Source of the DNA: Phragmites australis
Taxonomy: Eukaryota; Streptophyta; Magnoliopsida; Poales; Poaceae
Assembly (NCBI RefSeq): GCF_958298935.1
Contig: NC_084941.1
Coordinates: 14,482,001 to 14,546,000 of the forward strand
Length of the DNA stretch: 64,000 bases
Reading direction: 5' to 3'
The position numbers and the translations under genes are program-made. Positions 9,676 through 20,377 of this stretch are shown piece after piece; the first letter of the stretch is position 1, and every line of letters begins with the position of its first letter. A model generated the notes under the pieces. The model worked only from the letters and a program-made list of their open reading frames with translations. It did no database searches and had not been told where the DNA came from.

Positions 9676-11884
9676 AATAGTGATAGATAAAATGTTTGCC
9701 CAATGCTGAATGTGTGAAAAGAGGAAGATTAGGAATGCCACTTGTGTTTTAACTAGTTGTGCATCCATTTGATGGAAGAATTTGTGTGCATCTAAAAAGG
9801 TTTCACGAACTTGGAAAGAAATTGTGAGGAACCGTCCAAATAATATTCTAATTAATCACCAGAAGGATCATTATTTATAATCACAACCTCGATGATTAAC
9901 CAGAATATCATCCCGGTAGTCCTAGTACGTGTTTTGTGCCCATGATCGGAACACATGCCTTTCCAACATATACATCACAACAAAGCTTAAGAAAGAACGA
10001 GTAATTAATATTATATTACAAGTCTTTAGCCATGCAACCATTTACACTAATTTACAACAAAAGACAACAACATCTACGCAGCGGAAACATAAACCTATAC
10101 AACAAAAGAGAGTGGAGCCACATGCCCTTAGGCTCCACCCTAAAAGCAAGACCTTCGAGAGTAGGATGAACAACTCTTGCCCTTCACCCTAAACGGCAGG
10201 CACAAAGTAGCCAAACACTGGCTCTTCCTCACCTGTAGCACCTGAAAATGTAGGCATGAGTACGAAGGTACTCGCAAGACTTAAACCATAAAGAGTATAT
10301 ATACATAGCTTGACTGGATTATGCATTGAGCCATTAACAAGAAAAAGCCACATGGTTAAGTTCAACATAAGCGGTAAGCAAACTAGACACATAGATGTGA
10401 GCAATTAACTTAACCAACAACAACATAACTCTACCCTGCCATAACCAACTGAACATAAATAACTGGAACTATTATGAACATACATGTAACAAAGACCAAC
10501 CCAACCATCTCCCACATATCCAACCATCAACCATAAGAGAAAACTCTATGACCGGAGCAAATGGATAGAAGCATGCTCATGACCGAGAGCGCGGCATCTC
10601 GAAATGTTTTTACACCCTGCAGGGGATACTCCTGGACCCACACAACTTGAGGATCATACGACTTGCATGACCACACAGATCCATACAAGGGGTACTCATA
10701 TCAACCTCTCCCAATAAACCCCAACCATTTGGATCATGTATCGCTCAGCGTGGAGGCACTAGAACTACTCGCGGAGCAAAATAGCACCTCTTACAAGCCC
10801 GTCCGCTACATTGTTAATATTCACGCCCAAATGATCATAGCTACAGAGGTATTCGGCTCACCTTACCATTAAGATCGACATGTGGTGAGTAAGGTAAGTG
10901 CTAAAGCCGACGACACCAACGATCGGTGCTTAAACGACGCAAGCGGTCTATACTGTCCGAGTTCCTCTATCGGCCTGCCCCCAGGACTTTCCTCTAGAGC
11001 AGATAACACCCCTAGCACTGCTCACATCTCATCTCATACTCACCGCTCATCCAACCATTATCAACCCATATCCAATATTGTGATCATTACGAAAGTAAAT
11101 AACGCCTATGCTCACAAACGATGAAACAATTCACCATTCGACTTCTACTGAATGACCTATGCATTACTAAGCATTTCGATTTAACTTGTAATCTAGATAC
11201 CAACAACATACTCAAGGTGACAAGAAAAAGACCAACAATAATGCAAGGTAGAAGTAATGCATTCAACATAGGATCTACCCACTTGTACCCGATCTCAACT
11301 CGACACATGCTAACATACATAAGCATAGTTAAATTTTATACTTCATTCAATTGAACAAAGGTGCAATATGCATAGTTGCTTGCCTTGTTGCTCTTGGGTT
11401 AGCCTAACACTCCCTGCACAGAATTCACACAAATGCAGGAGCTCACTACCACCTTCGCTCACACCTACGTCACGCTTTGGTTCTTCATTCACTAAAGAAG
11501 AACACATGCAATGATGAGTATGAATAAAGTGCAAATATGTATGCCACAAAAATGCATATAATGAAATGCCATAAAATTATGCCTTATAATACATGAAAAC
11601 ATTTTTCCTAGATAGAACAAGTCATAAGAAGACTAGCAAAATTGGTTTCACCCATTTTGGGCTTCTGATGAATTAACAGTGAATTAATCAATCTTTAACC
11701 TAATTAATAAATCTCAGAAATTTAATTAATTACGTAATGGCTGGGAAAATTTTCATATTTATATTAGGTTATTATGAAACTAACAAAATTTATTTCATAA
11801 GTTTTGGAGCTACAAAGAATTTATTATGAATTTTACAAGTTTCAGCCAATAATAAACTATGATGAAAACGGTTCTACTAAGTTG

Positions 11885-12065
11885 ACCATGGTCAGACCAT
11901 CAACAGGGGTCAGACCATCAACAGGGGTGGTCAGACTGCTGGAAATCACGGTCAAACCGCTGGCATGCAGATAGATTTGGATTCTGGCTGTCAGACCGGT
12001 CCGAGGGATGGTCGAATCCCTGGAACGACGGTCAGACCGCCGAAAAGCGCAGTAAGACCGCTGTG
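11885..12065. repeat. Cluster of short palindromes with 3-nt spacers (GGTCAGACC type)
   Basis: Within the solo LTR: ATGGTCAGACCAT (arms ATGGT/ACCAT, spacer CAG), then CGGTCAGACCG (arms CGGT/ACCG, spacer CAG) and several imperfect forms. It occupies the place where the related LTR at 43122-45920 has a cluster built on CCCGGAGTATCCGGG. Confidence 0.65.
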
Positions 12066-12170
12066 AGCGGCTAGAGGCACTAGGTTAGCTCGTCAGCGAC
12101 GATTCTGGAGGCTTTTCAGGGTGGGGATTTGGACCTAGAGTACCCTCCTAACCTCCTCTTCCTCCTAGGA

Positions 12171-12175
12171 CCATA
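12171..12175. repeat. Candidate 5-bp target site duplication, left
   Basis: CCATA directly left of the 5' LTR; CCACA (19674-19678) lies directly right of the 3' LTR. One C/T difference, as expected for an aged duplication. Confidence 0.55.
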
Positions 12176-13089
12176 TGATGAGGACATACTTTCCACAGAT
12201 ACACGCATTTCTCCTACCACACAACACACTGAACAGGTGATAGAAGGACCAATAACGCGAGCACGAGCATGCCAACTTAATCATCAGGTGAACTTGTTCC
12301 TAGGACTGCCCACAAATGTTTATAAGAATGAATTATTATTTAACTATTATGATAATTTTATTGTCCTTAGGAACCAGGGAGAAGAACCACACAAAGCCCA
12401 AGTATATAAGTGGAGGTGAGTTCAATTCGGATTCGGCCCCCCTGACAGTAGCAAATGATAAAGGCCATAACTGTTGATTCCGAAGGATTCTCAGGGCCCA
12501 TGAGTACTTGATGGAAAGATAATTTCGTCTACTTTCAGATGGATCCGGCCTCATCTCGAAATTCCTCCTGAGCTATCCGGAATCGTTAAAGAGAGTCACG
12601 TCTGTTTTCCAGTCCGAATCAAACTTGGGCCTTGTATTAGAGTCCAATTCGGCTTCCTGTGTTTTGGCAGAAACTTCTCCTTTTCTATCTCATAAATAGA
12701 CAGCCACACCTTCTTCTAGGGTTTGGGTTTTGATAGAATAGATCTAGCTTTTGCTACTTCGCCTTGTAAACGTGTGTGTCGGCTAGACCATCCAATTACT
12801 TGTTTTCAGAACCCCGTCACTTCTGTTTTCAGATTGTGCTCTTCATCTATATTCGTAATTAAGTTGTTTGTTCATCTTGTTCTTGCTCGTTCTTCGATTG
12901 CTTGCAGAAACAAATACCCTCGTGGTTAGGTTGATTGTGCTCCGAAAGATCACGAACAACTTCTGGAGTTGGTGTATCGATCGCTACGGTGCAGCGTTCG
13001 TGAACGGTGTAGTCGGATTGTCAACGTCTATTCCACCTAAATCAACATCTACCCCTCTCATCGAAAGTTCGGGACCAGCGCATCTATCA
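12176..13089 (+). repeat. 5' LTR of CRM-like element
   Basis: Starts TGATGAGGACATAC, ends GCGCATCTATCA; TGAT/ATCA form a short inverted repeat. The first about 240 bases still encode the end of Pol (GPITRARACQLNHQVN). A TATA-like CATAAATAGA near 12698 is a plausible core promoter. Confidence 0.9.
12698..12707 (+). promoter_or_regulatory. TATA-like box in 5' LTR
   Basis: CATAAATAGA, about 390 bases from the LTR end, followed by a CT-rich stretch. The matching position in the 3' LTR (about 19286) has the same CATAAATAGA. Placement fits the U3/R boundary of an LTR promoter. Confidence 0.4.
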
Positions 13090-13103
13090 AGTGGTATCAG
13101 ATT
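13090..13103 (+). other. Primer binding site (initiator tRNA-Met type)
   Basis: AGTGGTATCAGATT directly after the LTR end. TGGTATCAGA is the usual complement of the initiator tRNA-Met 3' end. Confidence 0.9.
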
Positions 13104-14058
13104 TCAGGTTGATCGGTGAGAGAATTCTAGTTTTTCTTTTTGCTTTACCTACAGTCCACAAAACCCAAAAAAAATAGTAGATTAGTTTTTTTCCCCGTGT
13201 TCCAAAACATGTTGTGCATTTTACTAGTTCTGCGTAGTCGAGGCTTGTTGAGTTTTCGGTTGCATCGTCGTGTCGAGTTGCTGGTCTTAGTGTCTAGTCC
13301 TTTAGAGTTTCAAGTTCTAGTCACGTTTGTGTTACCACTGCAACCACCAGCACCAGAACCTTCGCTGCTGCAATCCTCTCCACCACCACCACCAGAACCG
13401 TCGCCGTGTTTATTTACATCATCTGAGTTGTAATCTGCAAGTGTGAGATCCTTGAAAAAACAAAGGAAAAAAATGAGCAGAAGTATACCCCTGGTCTCAA
13501 AAAAAAAAGTTTTGTGCTGTGAGTTGTTTGTTTGGGAGTTTTTTTTGCCTTAGTGGAGGATTTCGAGCTCCTGCAAAAAAAAAGAAAGAAAGAAAGTGAA
13601 AAAAAGAAAAGACGACGAAGAAGGAAAAAAAACAATTCAGAAGCTTGTGCTTGTGTTTTCTATTTCGCTTCTGATAGGTGACTTCGTTTGTGCCTAGGCT
13701 CGCGTCTCTAGTTTGGTCTAGCCTAGTACCAGCACGGGTACCATCGTTGAATGATTATTCAACTTGTTTTGAATTATGTGGTTCTAGTTTTTCCTTGTAC
13801 ACTTTCAGCCTACCTAGAGCTCCACTATACGACTACTACTTCACAAGAACTAGCGACAGCAGCATCGATACAACCATTCGCTGGAGGTTGTTCCTATCTT
13901 TTCGGCTGCTATCACCTCCTGTTTAGCTGGTAAGAACAAGTAAGAGCTTGGTTGAATAGGTTGAGAGTGAGAGAATTGACATACCCACATTCGAGTAGTT
14001 CATAGGGCATATTCTTATGATTTTATTGCTTTGCTGTTTTTGTGGATTTTCAATAGCA
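13104..14058 (+). other. Untranslated leader of CRM-like element
   Basis: About 955 bases between PBS and the gag start, with A-runs near 13500-13640 and C/A-rich stretches. No conserved protein seen. Likely holds dimerisation and packaging signals, but none can be shown by eye. Confidence 0.6.
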
Positions 14059-15255
14059 ATGGCAGGATCTCCGAAGAATGCTACACCACCACATTCTCCT
14101 CGTACCAGGGGCATCATACAACACTTTGAACGCCAAGTTAGACTGCACACTGAAGGTCTGAATGAGGATGTGCAAGTGACCAATGAACAACTTGGTCAGT
14201 TGGAGGCCGCTCAAATTGACATAAACAACAAGCTTGCGACCTTGGAGACTTATGTTGGAGAGATCAACACCTCTCTCGCGGGGATTTTGCAGCACCTAGA
14301 AGAGATGGGTCGTGCCCCTCCAGTGGCTGACACAATTGCGGCCACTAATGGCAACCTTTGCAATAACAACAGTGATTTGCGCAGCGAGGTAGCAGCAAAC
14401 AACGACAACTATGCCACTGACTCCGAGCTTGATGATGTGGATGCACGTGATCGACATCGATTACGTTTCAATCGCATCAGTATGGGTCCTATACTCCCAC
14501 GTCGCGAGGTACGTGACAATGATGAATCACTAGGAAAGATTAAATTCACTATGCCACCTTTTGATGGGAAATATGATCATGATGCTTACCTCACATGGGA
14601 ACTAGCTGTTGATCAAAAATTTGATTGTCATGATTTTCCGGAAGGTAGAAGGGTTAGGGCTGCCACTAGAGAATTTACTGATTTTTCTTCTGTTTGGTGG
14701 AGTGAATATCGTCGAAAGAATCCAAATAATACACCACAAACTTGGGATGCCATAAAACGAATCATGCGAGCTAGATTTGTTCCTTCATATTATGCGCGTG
14801 ATCTGTTACATAAATTGCAACAACTGAGACAAGGTAGTAAAAGTGTAGGAGAATACTATCAAGAGTTGCAAATAGATATGTTGTATTATGGTTTAGAGGA
14901 GGGAGACGAGGCTGCTATGTCTAGATTTATGGGTGGTTTGAATCGTGAAATTCAGGACATTTTAGCTTACAAGAAATACAATTCTGTCACTCGATTATTT
15001 CATCTTGCTTGTAAGGCTGAAAGAGAAGTGTATGGCCGTCAAAGCAGTGCTAGGACTAATGTTTATGCAGATCAAGCAAGTTCATGGCAGCCGCGCATAA
15101 GTGCTGCTCCAACCAGCCATGCTTCTGCGCCTTCTCCTACCAACAGCAAGCCACGCTCTTCTACAACCAATTCTGCCTCTCGGGCAATCGAGGCTACAAT
15201 GAGTGCTGCACCAACACCAGCAAAGAGCGCTTCTTCTGTTGCATCTACAAGGTGA
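14059..15255 (+). CDS. gag: Gag (capsid) of CRM-like element, cut before the zinc knuckle
   Basis: I take ATG 14059 (MAGSPKNATPPHS) as the start, not the in-frame ATG 14017, because the first 14 residues from 14017 are an untypical hydrophobic stretch. The 398-residue product has a coiled-coil-like N-terminal part (about residues 20-90), then the retrotransposon capsid domain: FDGKYDHDAYLTWEL (about 175), VWWSEYRRKNPN (about 215), IMRARFVPSYY (about 238), EYYQELQ (about 275), FMGGLNREIQDIL (about 295), LFHLACKAERE (about 315). It assembles virus-like particles. It stops at TGA 15253, whereas the frame continues with the zinc knuckle just after, so this is a premature stop in a fused gag-pol. 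Confidence 0.85.
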   Translation: MAGSPKNATPPHSPRTRGIIQHFERQVRLHTEGLNEDVQVTNEQLGQLEAAQIDINNKLATLETYVGEINTSLAGILQHLEEMGRAPPVADTIAATNGNLCNNNSDLRSEVAANNDNYATDSELDDVDARDRHRLRFNRISMGPILPRREVRDNDESLGKIKFTMPPFDGKYDHDAYLTWELAVDQKFDCHDFPEGRRVRAATREFTDFSSVWWSEYRRKNPNNTPQTWDAIKRIMRARFVPSYYARDLLHKLQQLRQGSKSVGEYYQELQIDMLYYGLEEGDEAAMSRFMGGLNREIQDILAYKKYNSVTRLFHLACKAEREVYGRQSSARTNVYADQASSWQPRISAAPTSHASAPSPTNSKPRSSTTNSASRAIEATMSAAPTPAKSASSVASTR

Positions 15256-15990
15256 ATGAGGGATATTCAATGTGATCAATGCAAGGGTTTTGGACATGTG
15301 AAGAGGGAATGTCTAAGCAAGCGCGTCTTGATTGTGCGGGATGATGGTGAGTTTTCTTCTGCTAGTGATTTGGATGAAGATACATATGCTATGCTTGCAG
15401 GTGACCATGCAGGGAGTGGAGATGGTCATGATCAAGATGAAGAGCACATTGGTGCTGAAGATGCAAACCGCTATGAGAGCCTCATTGTGCAGCGTGTGTT
15501 GAGTGCACAAATGGAGAAGGCGGAACAGAATCAGCGACATACTTTGTTTCACACTAAGTGTGTGATCAAGGAACGTTCATGTCACATCATCATTGATGGG
15601 GGAAGCTGCAACAATTTAGCAAGTTCCACGATGGTTGAAAAGCTTGTATTGAACACCAAACCGCACCCGCAGCCATATTACATTCAATGGTTCAATAACA
15701 GCAGCAAGGTAAAGCTAACACGGTTGGTGAGAGTACACTTTGCTATTGGTTCGTATCATGATTCTATTGACTGTGACGTTGTGTTTATGCAAGCATGTTC
15801 TATGTTGTTAGGTAGGTCTTGGCAGTATGATAAAGATTCTTTGCATCATGGTAGAACTAATCAATATTCTTTCATGCATAAAGAAAACAAAATTGTATTA
15901 CATCATATGTCTCCTAGTGCTATTTTAAAGGATGAAGTTGCTAGAGCTAGTAAAGAGAACAATCAAAAGCATGCTAAGAGTGACAGTTAG
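15256..15990 (+). pseudogene. Zinc knuckle and aspartic protease of CRM-like element
   Basis: Same frame as gag, after its stop. Residues 4-18 are the zinc knuckle CDQCKGFGHVKREC (CX2CX4HX4C). An acidic linker follows (SASDLDEDTYAML). Residues about 111-125 carry the protease active site IIIDGGSCNNLAS with Asp intact, then IQWFNNSSK and ACSMLLGRSWQYD. The enzyme cleaves the Gag-Pol polyprotein in the particle. A frameshift near 15985 moves the frame to the one used from 16000 onward. Confidence 0.8.
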
Positions 15991-17123
15991 ATTGTAGCAA
16001 GGAATTTGATCAACATAAAACGGAAAAGCCTAAATCTGTTCATTAGAAGAAAAATGAGATTAAATTGAAAGGTGCCTGTTTTCTTGCTACCAAGTCTGAT
16101 ATGAATGAATTGGATGCTAGTACTTCTGTTTGCTATGCATTAGTTTGCAAAGAAGCTTTATTTTCACTTGAGGATATATCTTCTTCTTTGCCTCTTGCTG
16201 TTGCTAATCTTTTGCAGGAGTACACTGACGTCTTTCCAAAGGAAGTGCCATTGGGGCTGCCACCAATCCGTGGGATTGAGCATCAAATTGACCTCATTCC
16301 CGGGGCCTCCTTACCGAATCGTGCGCCGTACAGAACCAACCCGGAAGAAACAAAGGAGATACAACGCCAAGTGCAAGAACTGCTTGATAAAGGGTATGTG
16401 CGTGAGTCTCTTAGTCCTTGTGCTGTTCCGGTCCTTTTAGTGCCTAAGAAAGATGGAACATGGCGCATGTGTGTGGATTGTAGAGCGATTAATAACATTA
16501 CTATCAGATATCGTCATCCTATCCCTCAGTTAGATGATATGCTTTATGAATTAAGTGGTCCTATTGTGTTTTCAAAGATTGATTTGCGTAGTGGATACCA
16601 CCAGATTCGCATGAAGTTAGGAGATGAATGGAAAACAACGTTTAAAACTAAGTTTGGACTATATGAATGATTAGTAATGTCGTTTGGTTTAACTAGTGCT
16701 CCTAGCACATTCATGAGATTAATGAATGAGGTTTTGCGCATTTTCATTGGTAAATTTGTGGTGGTATATTTTGATGACATTATGATATATAGCAGATCAT
16801 TAGAAGAACATCTTGGCCATTTACGTGCTGTTTTTGATGCTTTACGTGTTGCACGCTTATTTGGTAACCTTGAGAAGTGCACCTTCTGCACGGATCGAGT
16901 CTCTTTTCTTGGCTATGTTGTGACTCCACAGGGAATTGAAGTTGATCAAGCCAAGGTTGAAGCGATACACAATTGGCCGATTCCTACAACGGTCACACAA
17001 GTGCGAAGTTTTTTAGGACTTGCTGGATTCTGTTGCCGCTTTGTGAAGGATTTCAGTACCATCGCTGCACCATTGAATGAGCTCACTAAAAAGGGTGTAC
17101 CGTTTGCTTGGAGCGATGCATAG
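15991..17123 (+). pseudogene. Reverse transcriptase of CRM-like element
   Basis: Frame of 16065 with stops at about 16047, 16668 (a TGA where relatives have Trp in LYEWLVM) and 17121. Linker EYTDVFPKEVPLGLPP, then RT blocks: [52 protein letters not shown], the catalytic box [11 protein letters not shown] (both Asp kept), [15 protein letters not shown] copies element RNA to cDNA in the particle. The palm and thumb are complete; inactivation comes from the stop codons alone. Confidence 0.88.
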
Positions 17124-17534
17124 GAGAATGACTTCAACACGTTGAAAGATAAGTTAACACATGCACCACTACTCCAACTTCCAGATTTTTCAAAGACTTT
17201 CAAACTAGAATGTGATGCTAGTGGAATTGGTTTGGGTGGCGTGTTGTTACAAGAAGGAAAACCTGTTGCATATTTTAGTGAGAAGTTGAGTAGGCCTAGG
17301 TTGAACTATTCTACTTATGATAAGAAATTGTATGCTCTAGTTCAAACTTTAGAGACATTGCAACATTATTTATGGCCCAAAGAATTTGTCATACAATCTG
17401 ATCACGAATCTTTAAAGCATATTTGCAGTCAAGGAAAATTGAACCGTAGACATACGAAGTGGGTTGAGTTCATTGAGTCTTTTCCTTATGTCATAAAACA
17501 CATAAAGGCGATATGCTATGCTTTCACAACTTGA
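17124..17534 (+). pseudogene. RNase H of CRM-like element
   Basis: Continues the RT frame after the TAG at 17121. [18 protein letters not shown] holds the first catalytic Asp; [14 protein letters not shown] has Asp-Lys where a Glu is usual, so the second acidic residue may be lost; [12 protein letters not shown] holds the third. The frame ends at 17532 after [14 protein letters not shown]: compared with relatives about ten residues at the end of the domain were deleted and the frame shifted. RNase H removes the RNA strand during cDNA synthesis. Confidence 0.8.
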
Positions 17535-18703
17535 CTTCAAAATTTTTGGATTAGAAACGATTAAAGAGTGATATGAGCATGATGCTGATTTTAAGGATGT
17601 GTTGCTGAATTGTAAAGAGGGAAAAACGTGGAATAAATTTGTCATCAGTGATGATTTTGTGTTTAGAGCAAACAAGCTATGCATTACAGCTGGCTCCGTT
17701 CGTTTGTTGTTGTTACAGAAAGCCCACGGAGGTGGGCTGATGGGACACTTTGATGTGAAGAAAACGGAGGACATCCTTGCTGGTCATTTCTTTTGCCCAA
17801 AGATGAGAAGAGATGTGGAACGATTCATTGCTCGCTGCACTACATGTCAAAAGGCTAAGTCAGGACTTAATTCTCATGGTTTGTATATGCCCCTACTTGT
17901 TCCTAATGTCCCTTGGGAAGATATTTCTATGGAGGGACAACATTTTTGTTGTTGTGGATAGGTTCTCTAAGATGACACACTTTATACCATGTCATAAGAG
18001 TGATGATGCTATCCATATTGCTGATTTATTTTTTTCGTGAAATTATTCGCTTGCATGGTGTGCCAAACACAATTGTTTCTGATCGTGACACTAAGTTCCT
18101 TAGCCACTTTTGGAGAATATTATGGGGAAAATTGGGGACTAAATTTTATTCTCGACTACTTGTCATTCCCAATCTGATCGGCAAACTGAAGTTATTAATA
18201 GAACTTTGTCTACCATGCTTAGGGCTGTTTTGACACAGAATATAAAGATGTGGGAAGAATACTTGTCTCATATTGAATTTGCTTATAATCGTTCAATGCA
18301 TTCTACTACAAAGCTTTGCCCTTTTCAAATTGTCTATGGCTTTGTTCCTCGTTCTCCTATTGATTTGTTATCTCTTCCATATTCAGAAAATTTGAATTTT
18401 GATGCGGAACAACCTGCTGAATTTATGTTGAAAATTCATGAAACCACCAAACAAAACATAGGGCACATGAATGCTAAGTATAAACTTACTTGCAGTAAAG
18501 GGAGGAAGCTTTTAACTTTTGAACCTGGAGATTTGGTTTGGTTGCATTTGAGCAAAGATCGATTTTCGGCATTGAGGAAATCAAAGTTGATGCCTAAAGC
18601 TGATGGTCCTTTCAAAGTGTTACGAAAGATTAATGATAATGCATATAAGCTGGAGTTGCCTGCAGATTTTAGGGTTAGTCCCACCTTTAACATGCCGATT
18701 TGA
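17535..18703 (+). pseudogene. Integrase of CRM-like element
   Basis: Pieces in three frames. 17599-17961 has the zinc-binding HHCC domain (AHGGGLMGHF ... CTTCQKAKS). Near 17936 a deletion removes the segment after PWEDISM that carries the first catalytic Asp, and the frame shifts. [16 protein letters not shown] and [22 protein letters not shown] (second catalytic Asp) lie in other frames after a T-run slip near 18032 and another shift near 18150. 18206-18703 holds HIEFAYNRSMHSTT, PFQIVYG and the C-terminal FEPGDLVWLHL and RKSKLMPKADGPF blocks. Integrase would insert the cDNA; this one is dead. Confidence 0.85.
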
Positions 18704-18860
18704 AGCCATACTTAGGAGAAGAGGATGAGCTTGAGTCGAGAACGACTCAAATGCAAGAAGGGGAGGATGATGAGGAGATACTTTCTACGGATACACGTAT
18801 TCCTCCTACCACACAACACGCTGAACAGGTGATAGAAGGACCAATAACACGAGCACGAGC
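18704..18860 (+). pseudogene. C-terminal tail of Pol, running into the 3' LTR
   Basis: In the frame offset from the integrase end: DLKPYLGEEDELES, then RTTQMQEGEDDEE, ILSTDTRIPPTTQ and GPITRARAR, stopping at TAA near 18866. The last 30 or so codons lie inside the 3' LTR (start 18768). Overlap of the pol 3' end with the LTR is known in CRM-clade chromoviruses, where a C-terminal motif replaces the chromodomain. Confidence 0.7.
18754..18767 (+). other. Polypurine tract
   Basis: CAAGAAGGGGAGGA ends directly at the TG of the 3' LTR, the expected site for plus-strand priming. Confidence 0.85.
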
Positions 18861-19673
18861 ACGCTAACTTAATCATCAGGTGAACTTGGTCCTAGGGCTG
18901 CCCACAAATGTTTAAAAGAATGGATTACTATTTGTGATGATTTTATTGTCCTTAGGAACCAGGGAGAAGAACCACATAAGCCCAAGTATATAAGTGGAGG
19001 CGAGTTCAATTCGGATTCGGCCCTCCTGACAACAGCAAATGATAAAGGCCATAACTATTGATTCCGAAGGATTCTCGGGGCCCATGAGTACTTGATGGAA
19101 AGATAATTTCGTCTACTTTCAGATGGATCTAGCCTCATCTCGAAATTCCTCCTAAGCTATCCAGAATCATTAAAAAGAGTCGCGTCTGTTTTCCAATCCA
19201 AATCAAACTTGGGCCTTGTATTAGAGTCAAATTCGGCTTCCTGTGCTTTGGCCGAAACTTCTCCTCTTCTATCTCATAAATAGACAGTCGCACTCTCTTC
19301 TAGGGTTTGGGTTTTGATAGAATAGATCTAGCTTTTGCTACTTCGCCTTGTAAACGCGCGTGTCGGCTAGACCGCCCGATTACTTGTTTTCGGAACCTCG
19401 CCACTTCTGTTTTCAGATTGTGCTCTTCATCTATATTCACAATTTAGTTGCTTGTTCATCTTGTTCTTGCTCGTTCTTCGATTACTTGTAGGAACAAATA
19501 CCCTCGTGGTTAGGTTGATCGTGCTCCGAAAGATCACGAACAACTTCTGGAGTTAGTGTATCGATCGCTAAGGCACAGCGTTCTTGTACGGTGTAATCGG
19601 ATCGTCAACGTCTATTCCACCTAAATCAACATCTACCCCTGTCATCGAAAGTTCGGGACCAGCGCATCTATCA
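18768..19673 (+). repeat. 3' LTR of CRM-like element
   Basis: 906 bp, TGATGAGGAGATAC...GCGCATCTATCA. Collinear with the 5' LTR; small deletions (for example near 18918-18940) account for the length difference. The pol tail, the TATA-like box and the end sequences are all shared. Confidence 0.9.
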
Positions 19674-20377
19674 CCACACGTGTAAGCCGAAATCGATCAA
19701 AACTTGGCTATTGCCTTCAATGCTCAAGATCACTAGAACTTCAAAACCTTAGCTCCAAATTTGAAATCTATCCAACCAAAGCACAGATTCTTGACATGTA
19801 AACCTAGGGGACTTACCCAAGGGTCTTTGCCAGGTTGTTGACCACCGGGTGAAGGAGGAAACGGAGGGAAATCGAAGAACTCTGGTGTTCATTGTGCTTC
19901 AACTAAGAACACCAAAAGACATCAAATCTGGATTGAATCCTTCAGAAAAACAAAAGTGAATTGGGTGGATGGATAGGTTATGAGCTCATGATCGCGTGAG
20001 TACCACATGCGTACTTCAAACTTCAAATCCTTTTCTTGAGGTCGGATTTTGGGAGAAAGGGAGAGAGAGCTTGAGAGAGGAGGGAGGAGCTACTGCTCCT
20101 GTGTGCTGCACGGTGGGGGAGAGTGAGCTGAGGGAGTGAGAGAGGGAGCAGGTGGGCTGCACATGAGGGAGAGGGATGTGGGTCCCACATGTTAGAGAAA
20201 AAGTCCGATTTAGCTGCGAATTTTTATTTTTTCTCTCTCCCGGGTTTCTTTCTCTCATCCGAATGACTTTAAACGAATTGCTCTAGAGTTACAAAACAAA
20301 ATTACACAAAATTAAACATAATGCTTAAGAAGCATATTTATGCTTAACTATGTAATTACGGATTTTGGGACGTGATA
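19674..20377 (-). repeat. Solo LTR, 5' portion
   Basis: Continuation of the solo LTR beyond the inserted element. About 19940-20160 aligns by eye with 45680-45920 (shared GGTCGGATTTTGGGAGAAA-type block, GAGAGAG run and GGAGCTACTGCT). Ends at GGACGTGATA (20377). Confidence 0.65.

Larger units (their letters stand above)
9823..12175 (-). repeat. Solo LTR, 3' portion
   Basis: Aligns by eye with 43122-45100 (shared blocks CGTGTTTTGTGCCCA, ACACATGCCTT, ATACATCACAACA, TATTCGGCTCACCTTACCATTA). No gene is expected here; several 60-80-codon frames are incidental. Confidence 0.7.
12176..19673 (+). mobile_element. Full-length CRM-like Ty3/gypsy retrotransposon (inactive)
   Basis: A 7,498-bp element with both LTRs (914 and 906 bp, TGATGAGG...ATCTATCA), PBS, gag, protease, RT, RNase H, integrase, PPT and a candidate 5-bp target duplication (CCATA/CCACA). 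It sits inside a solo LTR. Gag-pol is a single frame in outline but has at least four in-frame stops, several frameshifts and two small deletions, so it cannot move on its own. By eye the LTRs differ at roughly 50-60 of about 905 positions, mostly transitions, meaning the insertion is old (a few million years at usual grass rates; inference). The pol frame runs into the 3' LTR, a trait known for CRM-clade elements. Confidence 0.92.
9823..20377 (-). mobile_element. Tekay/Del-type solo LTR, split by a CRM-like insertion
   Basis: An LTR of about 3,057 bases on the minus strand, in two pieces (20377-19674 and 12175-9823). It starts TATCACGTCCCAAAATCCG (canonical TGT in place of TAT) and ends GGTTCCTCACA. 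No internal gag-pol of its own is present, so it is a solo LTR. It resembles the LTR at 43122-45920 along its length. Flanking bases are GAAAT (9818-9822) and AAGAT (20378-20382), a poor 3/5 match that could be a decayed target duplication, so the insertion reading rests mainly on continuity of the flanks. Confidence 0.65.

Noticed and set aside
12129..12419. Separate gene encoding the GPITRARA protein
   Set aside because: It is the pol tail that lies within the LTR of the CRM-like element, fused by chance to upstream bases of the solo LTR.
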